DNA from: Anabaena sp. 4-3
GTDB taxonomy: Bacteria > Cyanobacteriota > Cyanobacteriia > Cyanobacteriales > Nostocaceae
Length of the DNA: 44,215 nucleotides
Assembly (NCBI RefSeq): GCF_001597745.1
Contig: NZ_LUHJ01000049.1
Location: 131,640-175,854 of the forward strand
Direction: 5' to 3'
Of this stretch, positions 16,331 to 24,450 are shown piece after piece. How positions within the stretch are numbered: the first letter of the stretch is position 1; each line of letters opens with the position of its first letter. The notes beneath the pieces are model-generated. The model was not told the DNA's origin. It was given only the letters and a program-made list of their open reading frames with translations, and searched no databases. Both the position numbers and the translations under genes were made by a program.

Positions 16331-16367
16331 ATTTTGAATTTTGAATTTTGAATTTTGAATTTTGAAT
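16331..16367. repeat. ATTTTGA heptad array directly before gpsA
   Basis: Five tandem copies of the 7-mer ATTTTGA end one base before the gpsA GTG. The array occupies the place of a ribosome-binding site, leaving no purine-rich Shine-Dalgarno. The same heptad occurs inside cobN (21001-21031 and around 23751-23802) and at 36111-36161. Confidence 0.85.
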
Positions 16368-16368
16368 A

Positions 16369-17310
16369 GTGGTGCAAGAAACTACCATAGCAATTTTAGG
16401 CGCGGGTGCTTGGGGTGCAACTCTAGCCAATTTAGCAGCAGCAAACGGTCATCGGGTGCGTGTGTGGTCACGTCGGGGATGTGATACTTTAGCATCAGTG
16501 TTACAAGATGCTCAAATAGTTGTGTCTGCTATCTCTATGAAAGGGGTGAGAGAAGTTGCTTCTCAAGTAAGTTCTTTCACCCTTTCTGTGCGAGACGCTA
16601 CGCGAACACCCACAACGATTTTTGTCACGGCGACAAAAGGGTTAGAACCTGAGACTATCTGTACACCGTCGCAAATTTGGCAATCAACTTTTCCTGAGCA
16701 TCCGGTGGTGGTACTGTCGGGGCCTAATTTATCTAAAGAAATTCAACAATCATTACCAGCTGCTACGGTAGTTGCTTCTCAAGATGCGACTGCGGCGGAA
16801 ACCGTACAGGTGGCTTTTACTTCCCATCGATTTCGAGTATATACCAATGCTGATCCCGTGGGTGTGGAGTTGGGCGGGACACTGAAAAACGTGATGGCGA
16901 TCGCAGCAGGTGTCTGTGATGGTTTACACTTGGGAACTAATGCCAAAGCCGCTTTAGTCACACGCGGACTCACAGAAATGGTGCGTCTGGGCAATTTTTG
17001 GGGGGCGAAGACGGAAACATTTTATGGTTTATCTGGTCTAGGAGACTTGTTAGCCACCTGTAACAGTCCTTTAAGTCGTAATTACCAAGTCGGCTATCAA
17101 TTAGCTGCTGGTAACTCACTAACAGACGTTTTGGCTAATTTACCAGGAACCGCCGAAGGAGTAAACACTTGTCAGGTATTAGTACAACTAGCTAGACAAA
17201 AAAATATCGTCATCCCAATTACTGAGCAAGTTTATCGATTAATCCAAGGTGAAGTCACACCACAACAAGCACTCGATGAACTGATGCTACGAGATATCAA
17301 GCCAGAATAA
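16369..17310 (+). CDS. gpsA: Glycerol-3-phosphate dehydrogenase [NAD(P)+]
   Basis: GpsA reduces dihydroxyacetone phosphate to sn-glycerol 3-phosphate for membrane lipids. The dinucleotide fold AILGAGAWGATLA is at residues 8-20; the signature GVELGGTLKNVMAIAAGVCDGL includes the catalytic Lys, and LSGLGDLLATC follows. Start is GTG at 16369 (a second GTG follows at 16372). Residues about 73-79 (VRDATRT) are encoded by GCGAGACGCTACGCGAACA, which looks like a small dispersed repeat inserted in frame. Length is slightly short at 313 aa. Confidence 0.93.
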   Translation: MVQETTIAILGAGAWGATLANLAAANGHRVRVWSRRGCDTLASVLQDAQIVVSAISMKGVREVASQVSSFTLSVRDATRTPTTIFVTATKGLEPETICTPSQIWQSTFPEHPVVVLSGPNLSKEIQQSLPAATVVASQDATAAETVQVAFTSHRFRVYTNADPVGVELGGTLKNVMAIAAGVCDGLHLGTNAKAALVTRGLTEMVRLGNFWGAKTETFYGLSGLGDLLATCNSPLSRNYQVGYQLAAGNSLTDVLANLPGTAEGVNTCQVLVQLARQKNIVIPITEQVYRLIQGEVTPQQALDELMLRDIKPE

Positions 17311-17992
17311 AAATCATCCGTTGGCAGATGTGAAATTCGTCGTCAGGGCTATAGCCCTGATGTTGGCTTGCTTTCATCTCTACTAGAGCCTGTGCCAACG
17401 AACTGGTATCACCGTATTAATCGGCAATGGCTCCACTACAAGCCAAAAATCAAAACCAAAAAAATAAATATTGATCAGATGCCAATTCAGTGTAAAGTGT
17501 TGATGAAAAATTAGTAAGTATTAACTGAACATCTGTTGAAAGTATCACTTGTTACAGAACACTCAAAGATAATTCATAATTTATTACTTTAAGTTTCTCC
17601 TCAAAAATCCTGAGAAAAAAAAGTAGAAAATCGTCAGGAAATTACTTTCATATTCATGTAGATGTGACTATGCCGGTGATCATCATGATGTTTACCGACA
17701 TATATTTATACCAATTACCAAAATAGCAGCTAATATTCATTCTGGTGGAAAAGCTGACTATGTAGTTCCGATTTAAACCCTCATCATGGATTTGAATAGC
17801 TATTGGTTCAATCAGTAGTTCAGTAGCCGAGATAGTTCGGTTTTGATTCTGAACAAATCACAGTAAGTTGTTTTGCAACAAAACATTACTGGAAACCTCT
17901 ACCGTGTTAGTTCATCTAAAATCACGGGAACAATAGCAACAGTTAAATAGCTGACCGCAATCTATTGTTACCTGGAGCCATAGAGACGATTT
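17311..17992. other. Long leader region upstream of the sigma factor gene
   Basis: A 682-base spacer. Its start holds an inverted-repeat structure (17319-17400). The remainder is AT-rich with no supported reading frame and is long enough for several promoters, as expected for a regulated sigma factor. I could not identify a specific operator. Confidence 0.45.
17319..17400. repeat. 82-bp nested inverted-repeat element
   Basis: CGTTGGCA (17319-17326) pairs with TGCCAACG (17393-17400). Inside, GATGTGAAA faces CTTTCATC, and a 16-bp palindrome CAGGGCTATAGCCCTG lies at the centre. It starts nine bases after the gpsA stop. It could end gpsA transcription or be a small MITE. Confidence 0.6.
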
Positions 17993-19243
17993 ATGCCAGC
18001 AACATCTTTTTACGCAGATGCCGCCTACAACACCCAAAAATCCAGCCAGGTTTTAGATCCTGATCTGACAGTTGATGACAGTGAGTTATCCGTGGATGAT
18101 CTCCATGATTTGGAAATAGCTGCTGCTGATCCTCATAACTTGTCTGCCAATACTAACCGTCGTAGTACAGATTTAGTACGTCTATACCTTCAGGAAATAG
18201 GCCGGGTGCGGTTGTTAGGAAGGGATGAAGAAGTTTCCGAGGCACAAAAAGTCCAGCGATACCTGCGATTGCGGACAGTGCTGGCAAATGCCGCCAAACA
18301 AGGAGATGCTATAGCAGCCCCTTATCTTCATTTGATTGAAGTGCAAGAACGTTTGGCATCAGAATTAGGACACCGCCCTTCATTGGAACGGTGGGCGAAG
18401 ACAGCCGGGATCAATATCTCGGAACTGAAACCGATTTTGTCAGACGGTAAGCGTCGTTGGGCAGAAATTGCCAAGATGACTGTAGAAGAATTGGAAAAAA
18501 TACAGTCCAATGGACTGCAAGCCAAAGAACACATGATTAAGGCGAATTTACGCTTGGTTGTGTCTGTGGCCAAAAAATATCAAAATCGTGGATTGGAATT
18601 ATTAGATTTAGTTCAAGAAGGAACTCTGGGCTTAGAACGGGCTGTAGAAAAATTTGATCCGACTAAAGGATATCGTTTTAGCACCTATGCTTACTGGTGG
18701 ATTCGTCAGGGTATTACCAGAGCGATCGCAACTTCTAGCCGTACAATTCGCCTGCCTGTTCACATCACAGAAAAACTTAACAAAATTAAAAAAGCTCAAC
18801 GTAAAATCGCTCAAGAAAAAGGACGTACTCCTACTTTAGAAGACTTGGCTCTTGAATTAGATATGACACCCAGCCAAGTGCGAGAAGTTTTGTTAAGAGT
18901 TCCTCGTTCTGTTTCTTTAGAAACTAAAGTCGGTAAAGATAAAGACACCGAATTAGGCGAATTATTAGAAACCGATAGCGTCACACCTGAAGAAATGTTA
19001 ATGCGAGAATCTCTACAAAGAGACTTGCAAAATTTGTTAGCCGATTTAACCAGCCGTGAACGTGATGTCATTTTAATGCGGTTTGGATTAGCAGATGGTC
19101 ATCCTTACTCGTTAGCAGAAATTGGCCGCGCCCTTGATTTATCAAGGGAACGAGTCCGTCAAATTGAATCCAAAGCTTTACAAAAACTGCGCCAACCTAA
19201 GCGGCGTAACCTCATCCGCGACTATTTAGAGTCTCTGAGTTAA
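17993..19243 (+). CDS. sigC: Group 2 sigma-70 factor, SigC-like
   Basis: A 416-residue RpoD-like sigma factor. Region 1.2 is DLVRLYLQEIGRVRLL, region 2 spans NLRLVVSVAKKYQNRGLELLDLVQEG to STYAYWWIRQGITRAI, and region 4 has TSRERDVILMRFGL and LSRERVRQIESKALQKLR, which bind -10 and -35 elements. The acidic N-terminal tail (residues 15-45) and the position upstream of furA match Anabaena sigC. Group 2 sigma factors are non-essential and respond to nutrient or light changes. The gene symbol rests on memory of the Anabaena gene order. Confidence 0.85.
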   Translation: MPATSFYADAAYNTQKSSQVLDPDLTVDDSELSVDDLHDLEIAAADPHNLSANTNRRSTDLVRLYLQEIGRVRLLGRDEEVSEAQKVQRYLRLRTVLANAAKQGDAIAAPYLHLIEVQERLASELGHRPSLERWAKTAGINISELKPILSDGKRRWAEIAKMTVEELEKIQSNGLQAKEHMIKANLRLVVSVAKKYQNRGLELLDLVQEGTLGLERAVEKFDPTKGYRFSTYAYWWIRQGITRAIATSSRTIRLPVHITEKLNKIKKAQRKIAQEKGRTPTLEDLALELDMTPSQVREVLLRVPRSVSLETKVGKDKDTELGELLETDSVTPEEMLMRESLQRDLQNLLADLTSRERDVILMRFGLADGHPYSLAEIGRALDLSRERVRQIESKALQKLRQPKRRNLIRDYLESLS

Positions 19244-19562
19244 ATGTGATAGTCATAGTCAATAGTCAATAGTTAATAGTGAACAAAATCTATACTAGAG
19301 ATTGTTGACTCTGGACTATTTGCTCCGAAAAACTCAATTGATCCCCACTTTTAACTGCTATCTATTGCTGATTAGAAACTTTGGCAATTAATGATAGCTA
19401 TGTTTTTCTAGTGAATGGCTGGATATGTATTGCCGATGGGGATCACATTACTTATTTTTTTTTCAAAATTTAATAATTATTCTCAATAAGCAACGATTGT
19501 TGCAAATAGGATGAAATATTTGCTATATTCTCAATTAATAGGCTTTGTTGAGAAAAATTAGT
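19244..19562. other. sigC-furA spacer with AGTCAAT heptads and a Fur-box-like site
   Basis: Just after the sigC stop lies a degenerate array of the 7-mer AGTCAAT (about 19247-19280). A candidate Fur box is at 19472-19490. The TATATTCTCAATTAAT stretch at about 19522 may hold a -10 element. No gene is seen. Confidence 0.5.
19472..19490. promoter_or_regulatory. Candidate Fur box upstream of furA
   Basis: AATAATTATTCTCAATAAG resembles the 19-bp A/T-rich iron box with ATAAT-type hexamers. It lies 72 bases before the furA start, a position that fits the known autoregulation of FurA in Anabaena. The match is partial and AT-rich DNA gives false hits. Confidence 0.4.
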
Positions 19563-20018
19563 ATGACTGTCTATACAACTTCTTCATTAAAGGCAGAATT
19601 AAACGAGAGAGGCTGGCGTTTAACTCCCCAAAGAGAGACAATTTTACACATTTTTCAAGAACTTCCTCAAGGCGAACATCTCAGTGCTGAGGATCTTTAT
19701 CAACGCTTAGAAAGCGATGGTGAAGGAATTAGCCTCTCAACCATCTATCGGACTTTAAAGTTGATGGCGCGGATGGGTATCTTGCGGGAACTTGAATTAG
19801 GTGAAGGACATAAACATTATGAAATCAACCAGCCTTACCCCCATCATCACCATCACCTGATTTGTGTGAAATGCAACGCGACGATTGAGTTCAAAAATGA
19901 CTCAATTTTAAAAATTGGGGCTAAAACTGCTCAAAAAGAAGGATTTCACCTGCTTGACTGTCAAATGACAATCCATGCAGTATGTCCCAAGTGCCAACGG
20001 GCTTTGATGCCACTGTAG
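19563..20018 (+). CDS. furA: Ferric uptake regulator FurA
   Basis: FurA is the Fe(II)- and heme-responsive DNA-binding repressor of iron acquisition genes in Anabaena. From the ATG at 19563 the protein has 151 residues, the Anabaena FurA length; a TTG six codons upstream is also open. The winged helix is at residues 10-80, then the HHHHH cluster at 94-98 and cysteines C101/C104, C133 and C141/C144, the last pair in CPKC. It follows sigC on the same strand. In Anabaena 7120 a converging gene makes an antisense furA RNA; here the converging neighbour is cobN. Confidence 0.95.
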   Translation: MTVYTTSSLKAELNERGWRLTPQRETILHIFQELPQGEHLSAEDLYQRLESDGEGISLSTIYRTLKLMARMGILRELELGEGHKHYEINQPYPHHHHHLICVKCNATIEFKNDSILKIGAKTAQKEGFHLLDCQMTIHAVCPKCQRALMPL

Positions 20019-20171
20019 CACTTGGGTAGGTAAATCAAGGAAATTACTCAAATCAATCTATAAATAGGATATTGAGCGATTTCTCTAGGGTGGTTAATCG
20101 GAGGTACGCAACCTGTTCAGGATTTATATTGGCAATACCGAAGCGGGTGCTAAAAGCGTCCGCTTCTGATT

Positions 20172-20207
20172 TGACACTCCTCGTCCTAAAGTCCGAGGAT
20201 TCTTGGT
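20172..20207 (-). mobile_element. IS200/IS605-type right-end remnant
   Basis: On the minus strand AACCAAGAATCCTCGG is followed by ACTTTAGGACGAGGAGTGTCAA, the palindromic end typical of IS200/IS605 elements in Nostoc. No left end or tnpB reading frame is nearby. Confidence 0.55.
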
Positions 20208-20276
20208 TCAGTCAATGAGACTAATACCATAGAATTCTTGAGCTTGCTGAATGGCTTTTTTGGTGTCTTCTGCCAT
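20208..20276 (-). pseudogene. Gene stub cut by the IS end
   Basis: An ATG opens a 22-residue frame, MAEDTKKAIQQAQEFYGISL then ID and stop. The stop lies at the junction with the IS-type end. The composition (charged amphipathic helix) looks like real coding DNA. I do not recognise the parent gene. Confidence 0.4.
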
Positions 20277-20341
20277 GATCCCATTTCATGGGCCTTTATA
20301 AGCGGAAGCTAGATGCAAATACGCGATATTATCCATACCAC

Positions 20342-23300
20342 TTATTTTTCTTCAATGCGGGCTTCAGCTTGATGTACTATGTTCCGTAAGTTTTCTAATG
20401 TTGGTATATTTACATCCTGCCATAAACCGCGTTTGTGTGCCTCTAATAATCTTTCAGAGATATCACGCAGGGCATGGGGATTTTTCTCCAGGATAAATTC
20501 TGAAACTACGGGATCAAGTAAGTAAGCCTCCATGACACCTTGATACATATAATCTTCTACACATCTGGCTGTGGCATCGTAGGCAAATAAAAAATCTACG
20601 GTTGCTGACATTTCAAACGCGCCCTTGTAGCCGTGGCGCATCATGCCGCTAATCCACTTAGGATTTACCACACGAGAACGATACACCCTTGTTATTTCTT
20701 CTTGAAGTTGGCGGATGCGTGGTTGAGCCGGAAGCGAATGATCACCAAAATAAGCTTCTGGATTTTTTCCTTGGATAGAACGCACCGCCGCCATTAAACC
20801 ACCCTGAAATTGATAATAATCATCGGAATCAAGTAAGTCATGCTCACGGTTGTCTTGATTGTGTAGCACAATTTGCATTTGTGCTAATCGCTGGGTGAAG
20901 GCTTCGGGGGCGGAGATTGTTGACTGTTGATTGTTGACGGTTGACTGTTGACGGTTGACGGTTGACTGCTGACTGTTGACTGTTGACTGTTGACCGGAGG
21001 AATTTTGAATTTTGAATTTTGAATTTTGAATTCCTGTATAGGCGTAGGAACTCCAGTTAATGTAGGCGTTGGCTAGGTCTTGGTCATTTTGCCAGTTTTG
21101 TGATTCAATTAAGCCTTGTAGGCCAGCACCGTAAGCACCTGGTTTAGAGCCAAAAATACGATAGCGCGATCGCTCCAAGGCTGCTTCTAAACTTAACCCT
21201 TGTTGCATCCACAAATCAGTATCTTGCCTAACTTGCACTGCTAATGGGTTCTGCTCTGGTGGTTCATCTAAGGCGGCGACTGCATTAACGGCTTGCTCAA
21301 ATAAATCGATTAAGTTGGGAAAAGCATCACGGAAAAATCCCGAAATGCGTAATGTGACATCGACACGGGGTCTTCCTAAAATGCTGAGGGGTAAAATTTC
21401 TAAATCTACAACCCGCCTAGCTGCACCATCCCATACAGGACGCACACCCAACAAGGCTAACGCCTCGGCGATGTCATCACCACCTGTCCGCATTGTTGCT
21501 GTTCCCCACACAGATAAGCCTAGTGTTTTAGGATACTCGCCATGCTCTTGGGTGTAGCGTTCTATGAGGTTTTCGGCGGCTTTTCTGCCGACATCCCAGG
21601 CGGTTTCTGTGGGAATGGCGCGAATATCCACAGCGTAAAAGTTTCTGCCGGTGGGTAAAACTTCCGGTCGTCCCCGTGTGGGTGCGCCTGATGGTGCGCT
21701 GGGGATGTATTTTCCATCTAGTCCGTTGAGGAGGTTGGTAATTTCTGTTTGGGTTTGTTGTAATGCGGGGAGGAGTTTAATGTTAATCCAATTGAGGAAA
21801 TCAGGGAGTGGGGATTGGGGGTTGGCTATGAGTTGTTCTACTAATGAGGCGGCGTGTTCTTCTAGGACGGTGACAGCATCGCCTACGGTACGACAGGGAT
21901 TTGGGGTTTTGTGGGCTAAAATTTGGCGATCGCCTGCTGATAACTCGCTGCTAAAATCGCTGGTGAGGGGGTCGCACTCTAAACCCCAAGCATCGGCTAA
22001 AACCCTGGTGATACCTGGAGAATAGCGGTTAGGGATGCGGGCGATCGCCACAATTAAATCTCGGAGTTGTCTACCTTGGGGACATTGCCCAAAAATATGT
22101 AAACCATCACGTATTTGTGCTTCTTTTAATTCACACAGATAACCATCCAGTGAATTTAAAATTAAAGCTTCAAAATTCAAAATGTCTTTCTCATCCTTAA
22201 TCCCTAAATCTTTGTAAAGATTTTCTTTGATCACTAATTCCCGGATGCGATCGCGAATAGCTGGTAATCGAGACGGATCTAAACTTTCCGCTTCATAATA
22301 CTCATCAATTAAATTTTCCACCTGTTGCAAAGCCCCATACAATTCCGCGCGGGTCATCGGTGGCGTAAGATGATCGATAATCACCGCCTGGGCGCGACGC
22401 TTGGCTTGAGAACCTTCACCGGGGTCATTGACAATAAAAGGGTAAAGGTGAGGCATTGCCCCAAAAGCTACTTCTGGATAACAATTACTAGACAATGCCA
22501 AACTCTTACCGGGTAGCCATTCTAAATTGCCATGTTTCCCTACATGAACAATGGCATCAGCCCCGAAACATTCCCGCACCCAATAATAAAAAGCTAAATA
22601 AGCATGGGTAGGCTCTAAATCTGGTGCATGATAATTCAAACTAGGGTCAAGATCATAACCCCGTGATGGCTGAATACCCACAAAGACGTTACCGAGTTGA
22701 ATACCGGGAATGGGGACTCTTGACTGGGGATTGGGGAATGGGGACTCTTGACTGGGGACTCTTGACTGGGGAAAAGAGTCTTGATTGCTCCCCTGCTCAA
22801 TATCTCCCCAACGTTGATTAATTCCTTGCTGCACTGCTGCGGGTAAGGAAGCGAAATATTTTTGATACTTGACAAATGATAAACTTTGTTGTACTAGTCG
22901 CCAGTCTCTACCTTCTGGGTCGTTGGTGACACCAGATGTTAAACGTGCAATTAATTCATCGCTGTTATCAGGGGGATTTTCGACTATGTACCCAGCCGAC
23001 TGCAAAGCTTTGAGGATTTCGATACAACTGGCTGGGGTGTCTAGTCCGACACCGTTGGCTAAACGTCCGTCACGGTTGGGGTAATTAGCTAAGATGAGGG
23101 CTATTTTCCGGTCTTGGGGGGGTTTATGACGCAGTTTGACCCAATTAGCGGCTAATTGAGCCACAAATTCAATGCGATCGCTCACTGGTTCATAAACTAC
23201 CACATCTGTTTCTAAGTCAGGATTGCGGGTTTGTACTGCCTTAAAGGAGACAGCACGGCTAATTATCCGCCCATCTACCTCTGGTAATGCCACATTCATG

Positions 23301-24364
23301 GCGATGTCACGGGGAGAAAGTCCGTTTAACTGTGCTTCCCACTGTTCCAAAAATCCGCCACTGAGAATTACCTGTAAAACTGGTACATCTAATTTTTCCC
23401 ACAGTTGAGTTTGGGGTGATTCTGTGTCTAAACGGGCTAGGGAAAAACTGGTGGTATTGAGTAACAAGCCGATTTGTTCTGAGTCTTTCGGCTGGAAAAA
23501 CTCACATAATTCTACCTGCACATCAGGATCACGTAAGGAAGAAATAAACACTGGTACAGGCTGTAAGTTTCTTTGCGCTAAAGCCGTACATAGTGCATCA
23601 ATTACCTTAGTGTTTCCTGCCAAGTAGTGGGCGCGATAGAATAATATACCCACTTTGGGGCATGGGGCATGGGGCATTGGGCATTGGGCATTGGATTGTT
23701 CTTCCCCTGCCTCCCCTGCTTCATTGTCCCTAGTCTCTAGCAATTCTTTAATTTTGAATTTTGTAGGCTTGCCTTCCCGTAGGGTATTTTGAATTTTGAA
23801 TTGATTTGTCCCAATTCCCCAGTCATACAACCCCACACGCGGAACTGGTTGCGCTGGTGGTGGGTTATATGCAGTTGCTAGGCAGGTATCAGAAATAAAT
23901 TTCAGGGCGTTAACAGCATTTTCTACGCCGCCTTCGTGGAAATATTGCCATATTTGGTTAACAGTAGCCACTGGCAAGGTAGACTGAGACATTAGTTCAG
24001 GATCTAGAGCATCGTCTCCTGGCATTACAATTAAGTTTGTACCAGTACGTTGCACAATTTCCTGCACTACTTCTAAACCGTAACTCCAATATGAACGTCC
24101 TCCCAATAGGCGTAAGATAATTACCTGGGCAAGTTCTAATACTTGTTCGCTATAGGTATCTATACTAATCTGCTGCTGCAATAGCAACAAATTAGCCACT
24201 CTTAATCCCGGAAATGTTGCTGGTAATTTGGGGAATGCAGCCGCCAAGGTTTGAATGTCAGTATCAGCAGCCGTAATAAATACCACCGGAGCAGGAGTTT
24301 GTTCCAGAAAAATTACACCTTCTGACTGATTCCATCCGACCGATGTGCTATTTATTCGGTGCAT
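20342..24364 (-). CDS. cobN: Cobaltochelatase large subunit CobN, with in-frame repeat inserts
   Basis: CobN is the large subunit of the ATP-dependent chelatase that inserts cobalt into the corrin ring (related to ChlH/BchH). Family features include YDLDPSLNYHAPDLEPTHAY and the metal-site region HVGKHGNLEWLPGK (about residues 610-625). At 1340 residues it is longer than expected because of three low-complexity stretches encoded by repeat DNA: about 185-236, 525-553 and 1110-1153. All keep the frame, so the gene may still work, with the inserts as surface loops. It diverges from the histidine kinase gene with 86 bases between. ChlH is the main alternative, but the context and sequence motifs favour CobN. 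Confidence 0.88.
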   Translation of the reverse strand: MHRINSTSVGWNQSEGVIFLEQTPAPVVFITAADTDIQTLAAAFPKLPATFPGLRVANLLLLQQQISIDTYSEQVLELAQVIILRLLGGRSYWSYGLEVVQEIVQRTGTNLIVMPGDDALDPELMSQSTLPVATVNQIWQYFHEGGVENAVNALKFISDTCLATAYNPPPAQPVPRVGLYDWGIGTNQFKIQNTLREGKPTKFKIKELLETRDNEAGEAGEEQSNAQCPMPHAPCPKVGILFYRAHYLAGNTKVIDALCTALAQRNLQPVPVFISSLRDPDVQVELCEFFQPKDSEQIGLLLNTTSFSLARLDTESPQTQLWEKLDVPVLQVILSGGFLEQWEAQLNGLSPRDIAMNVALPEVDGRIISRAVSFKAVQTRNPDLETDVVVYEPVSDRIEFVAQLAANWVKLRHKPPQDRKIALILANYPNRDGRLANGVGLDTPASCIEILKALQSAGYIVENPPDNSDELIARLTSGVTNDPEGRDWRLVQQSLSFVKYQKYFASLPAAVQQGINQRWGDIEQGSNQDSFPQSRVPSQESPFPNPQSRVPIPGIQLGNVFVGIQPSRGYDLDPSLNYHAPDLEPTHAYLAFYYWVRECFGADAIVHVGKHGNLEWLPGKSLALSSNCYPEVAFGAMPHLYPFIVNDPGEGSQAKRRAQAVIIDHLTPPMTRAELYGALQQVENLIDEYYEAESLDPSRLPAIRDRIRELVIKENLYKDLGIKDEKDILNFEALILNSLDGYLCELKEAQIRDGLHIFGQCPQGRQLRDLIVAIARIPNRYSPGITRVLADAWGLECDPLTSDFSSELSAGDRQILAHKTPNPCRTVGDAVTVLEEHAASLVEQLIANPQSPLPDFLNWINIKLLPALQQTQTEITNLLNGLDGKYIPSAPSGAPTRGRPEVLPTGRNFYAVDIRAIPTETAWDVGRKAAENLIERYTQEHGEYPKTLGLSVWGTATMRTGGDDIAEALALLGVRPVWDGAARRVVDLEILPLSILGRPRVDVTLRISGFFRDAFPNLIDLFEQAVNAVAALDEPPEQNPLAVQVRQDTDLWMQQGLSLEAALERSRYRIFGSKPGAYGAGLQGLIESQNWQNDQDLANAYINWSSYAYTGIQNSKFKIQNSSGQQSTVNSQQSTVNRQQSTVNNQQSTISAPEAFTQRLAQMQIVLHNQDNREHDLLDSDDYYQFQGGLMAAVRSIQGKNPEAYFGDHSLPAQPRIRQLQEEITRVYRSRVVNPKWISGMMRHGYKGAFEMSATVDFLFAYDATARCVEDYMYQGVMEAYLLDPVVSEFILEKNPHALRDISERLLEAHKRGLWQDVNIPTLENLRNIVHQAEARIEEK
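20907..21033. repeat. Heptad arrays inside cobN (insert 3)
   Basis: A run of TTGACTG/TTGACGG heptads (20925-20993) is followed by ATTTTGA heptads (21001-21031). In cobN it encodes QQSTVNS- and FKIQN-type repeats. No frame is broken. Confidence 0.85.
22707..22785. repeat. GGGGACT heptad-type array inside cobN (insert 2)
   Basis: Repeats of GGGGACT and CTTGACT/GGGGATT units, matching the CCCCAGT class of short tandem repeats known in heterocystous cyanobacteria. It encodes SQESPFPNPQS-like sequence. Confidence 0.8.
23655..23810. repeat. Composite repeat inside cobN (insert 1)
   Basis: 23743-23810 is identical over 68 bases to 36102-36169. It consists of an ATTTTGA array interrupted by a small palindromic element GCTTGCCTTCCCGTAGGG. 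It is followed downstream (toward 23655) by GGGGCAT/GGGCATT heptads. In cobN it encodes NQFKIQNTLREGKPTKFKIK and a Pro/Cys/His-rich run. Confidence 0.88.
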
Positions 24365-24450
24365 ATCCTTAATTACCGCCTTAAATTATTAGTTAGAACT
24401 AAATTTAAATTATTATTTCAGCCCAGCATCCAACCCCTCTTACCAGATAT

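Larger units (their letters stand above)
20019..20341. other. furA-cobN spacer with IS end and a gene stub
   Basis: It contains an IS200/IS605-type end (about 20172-20207) and a 22-codon stub (20208-20276, minus). No complete gene is seen. If the antisense furA gene of Anabaena was once here, only a stub remains, which is speculation. Confidence 0.5.

Noticed and set aside
17401-17992. NtcA site upstream of the sigma factor
   Set aside because: I scanned for GTA-N8-TAC by eye and found no convincing match, so none is reported.
24365-24450. Cobalamin riboswitch upstream of cobN
   Set aside because: The divergent spacer is only 86 bases and AT-rich; none of the conserved cobalamin-riboswitch boxes is visible.
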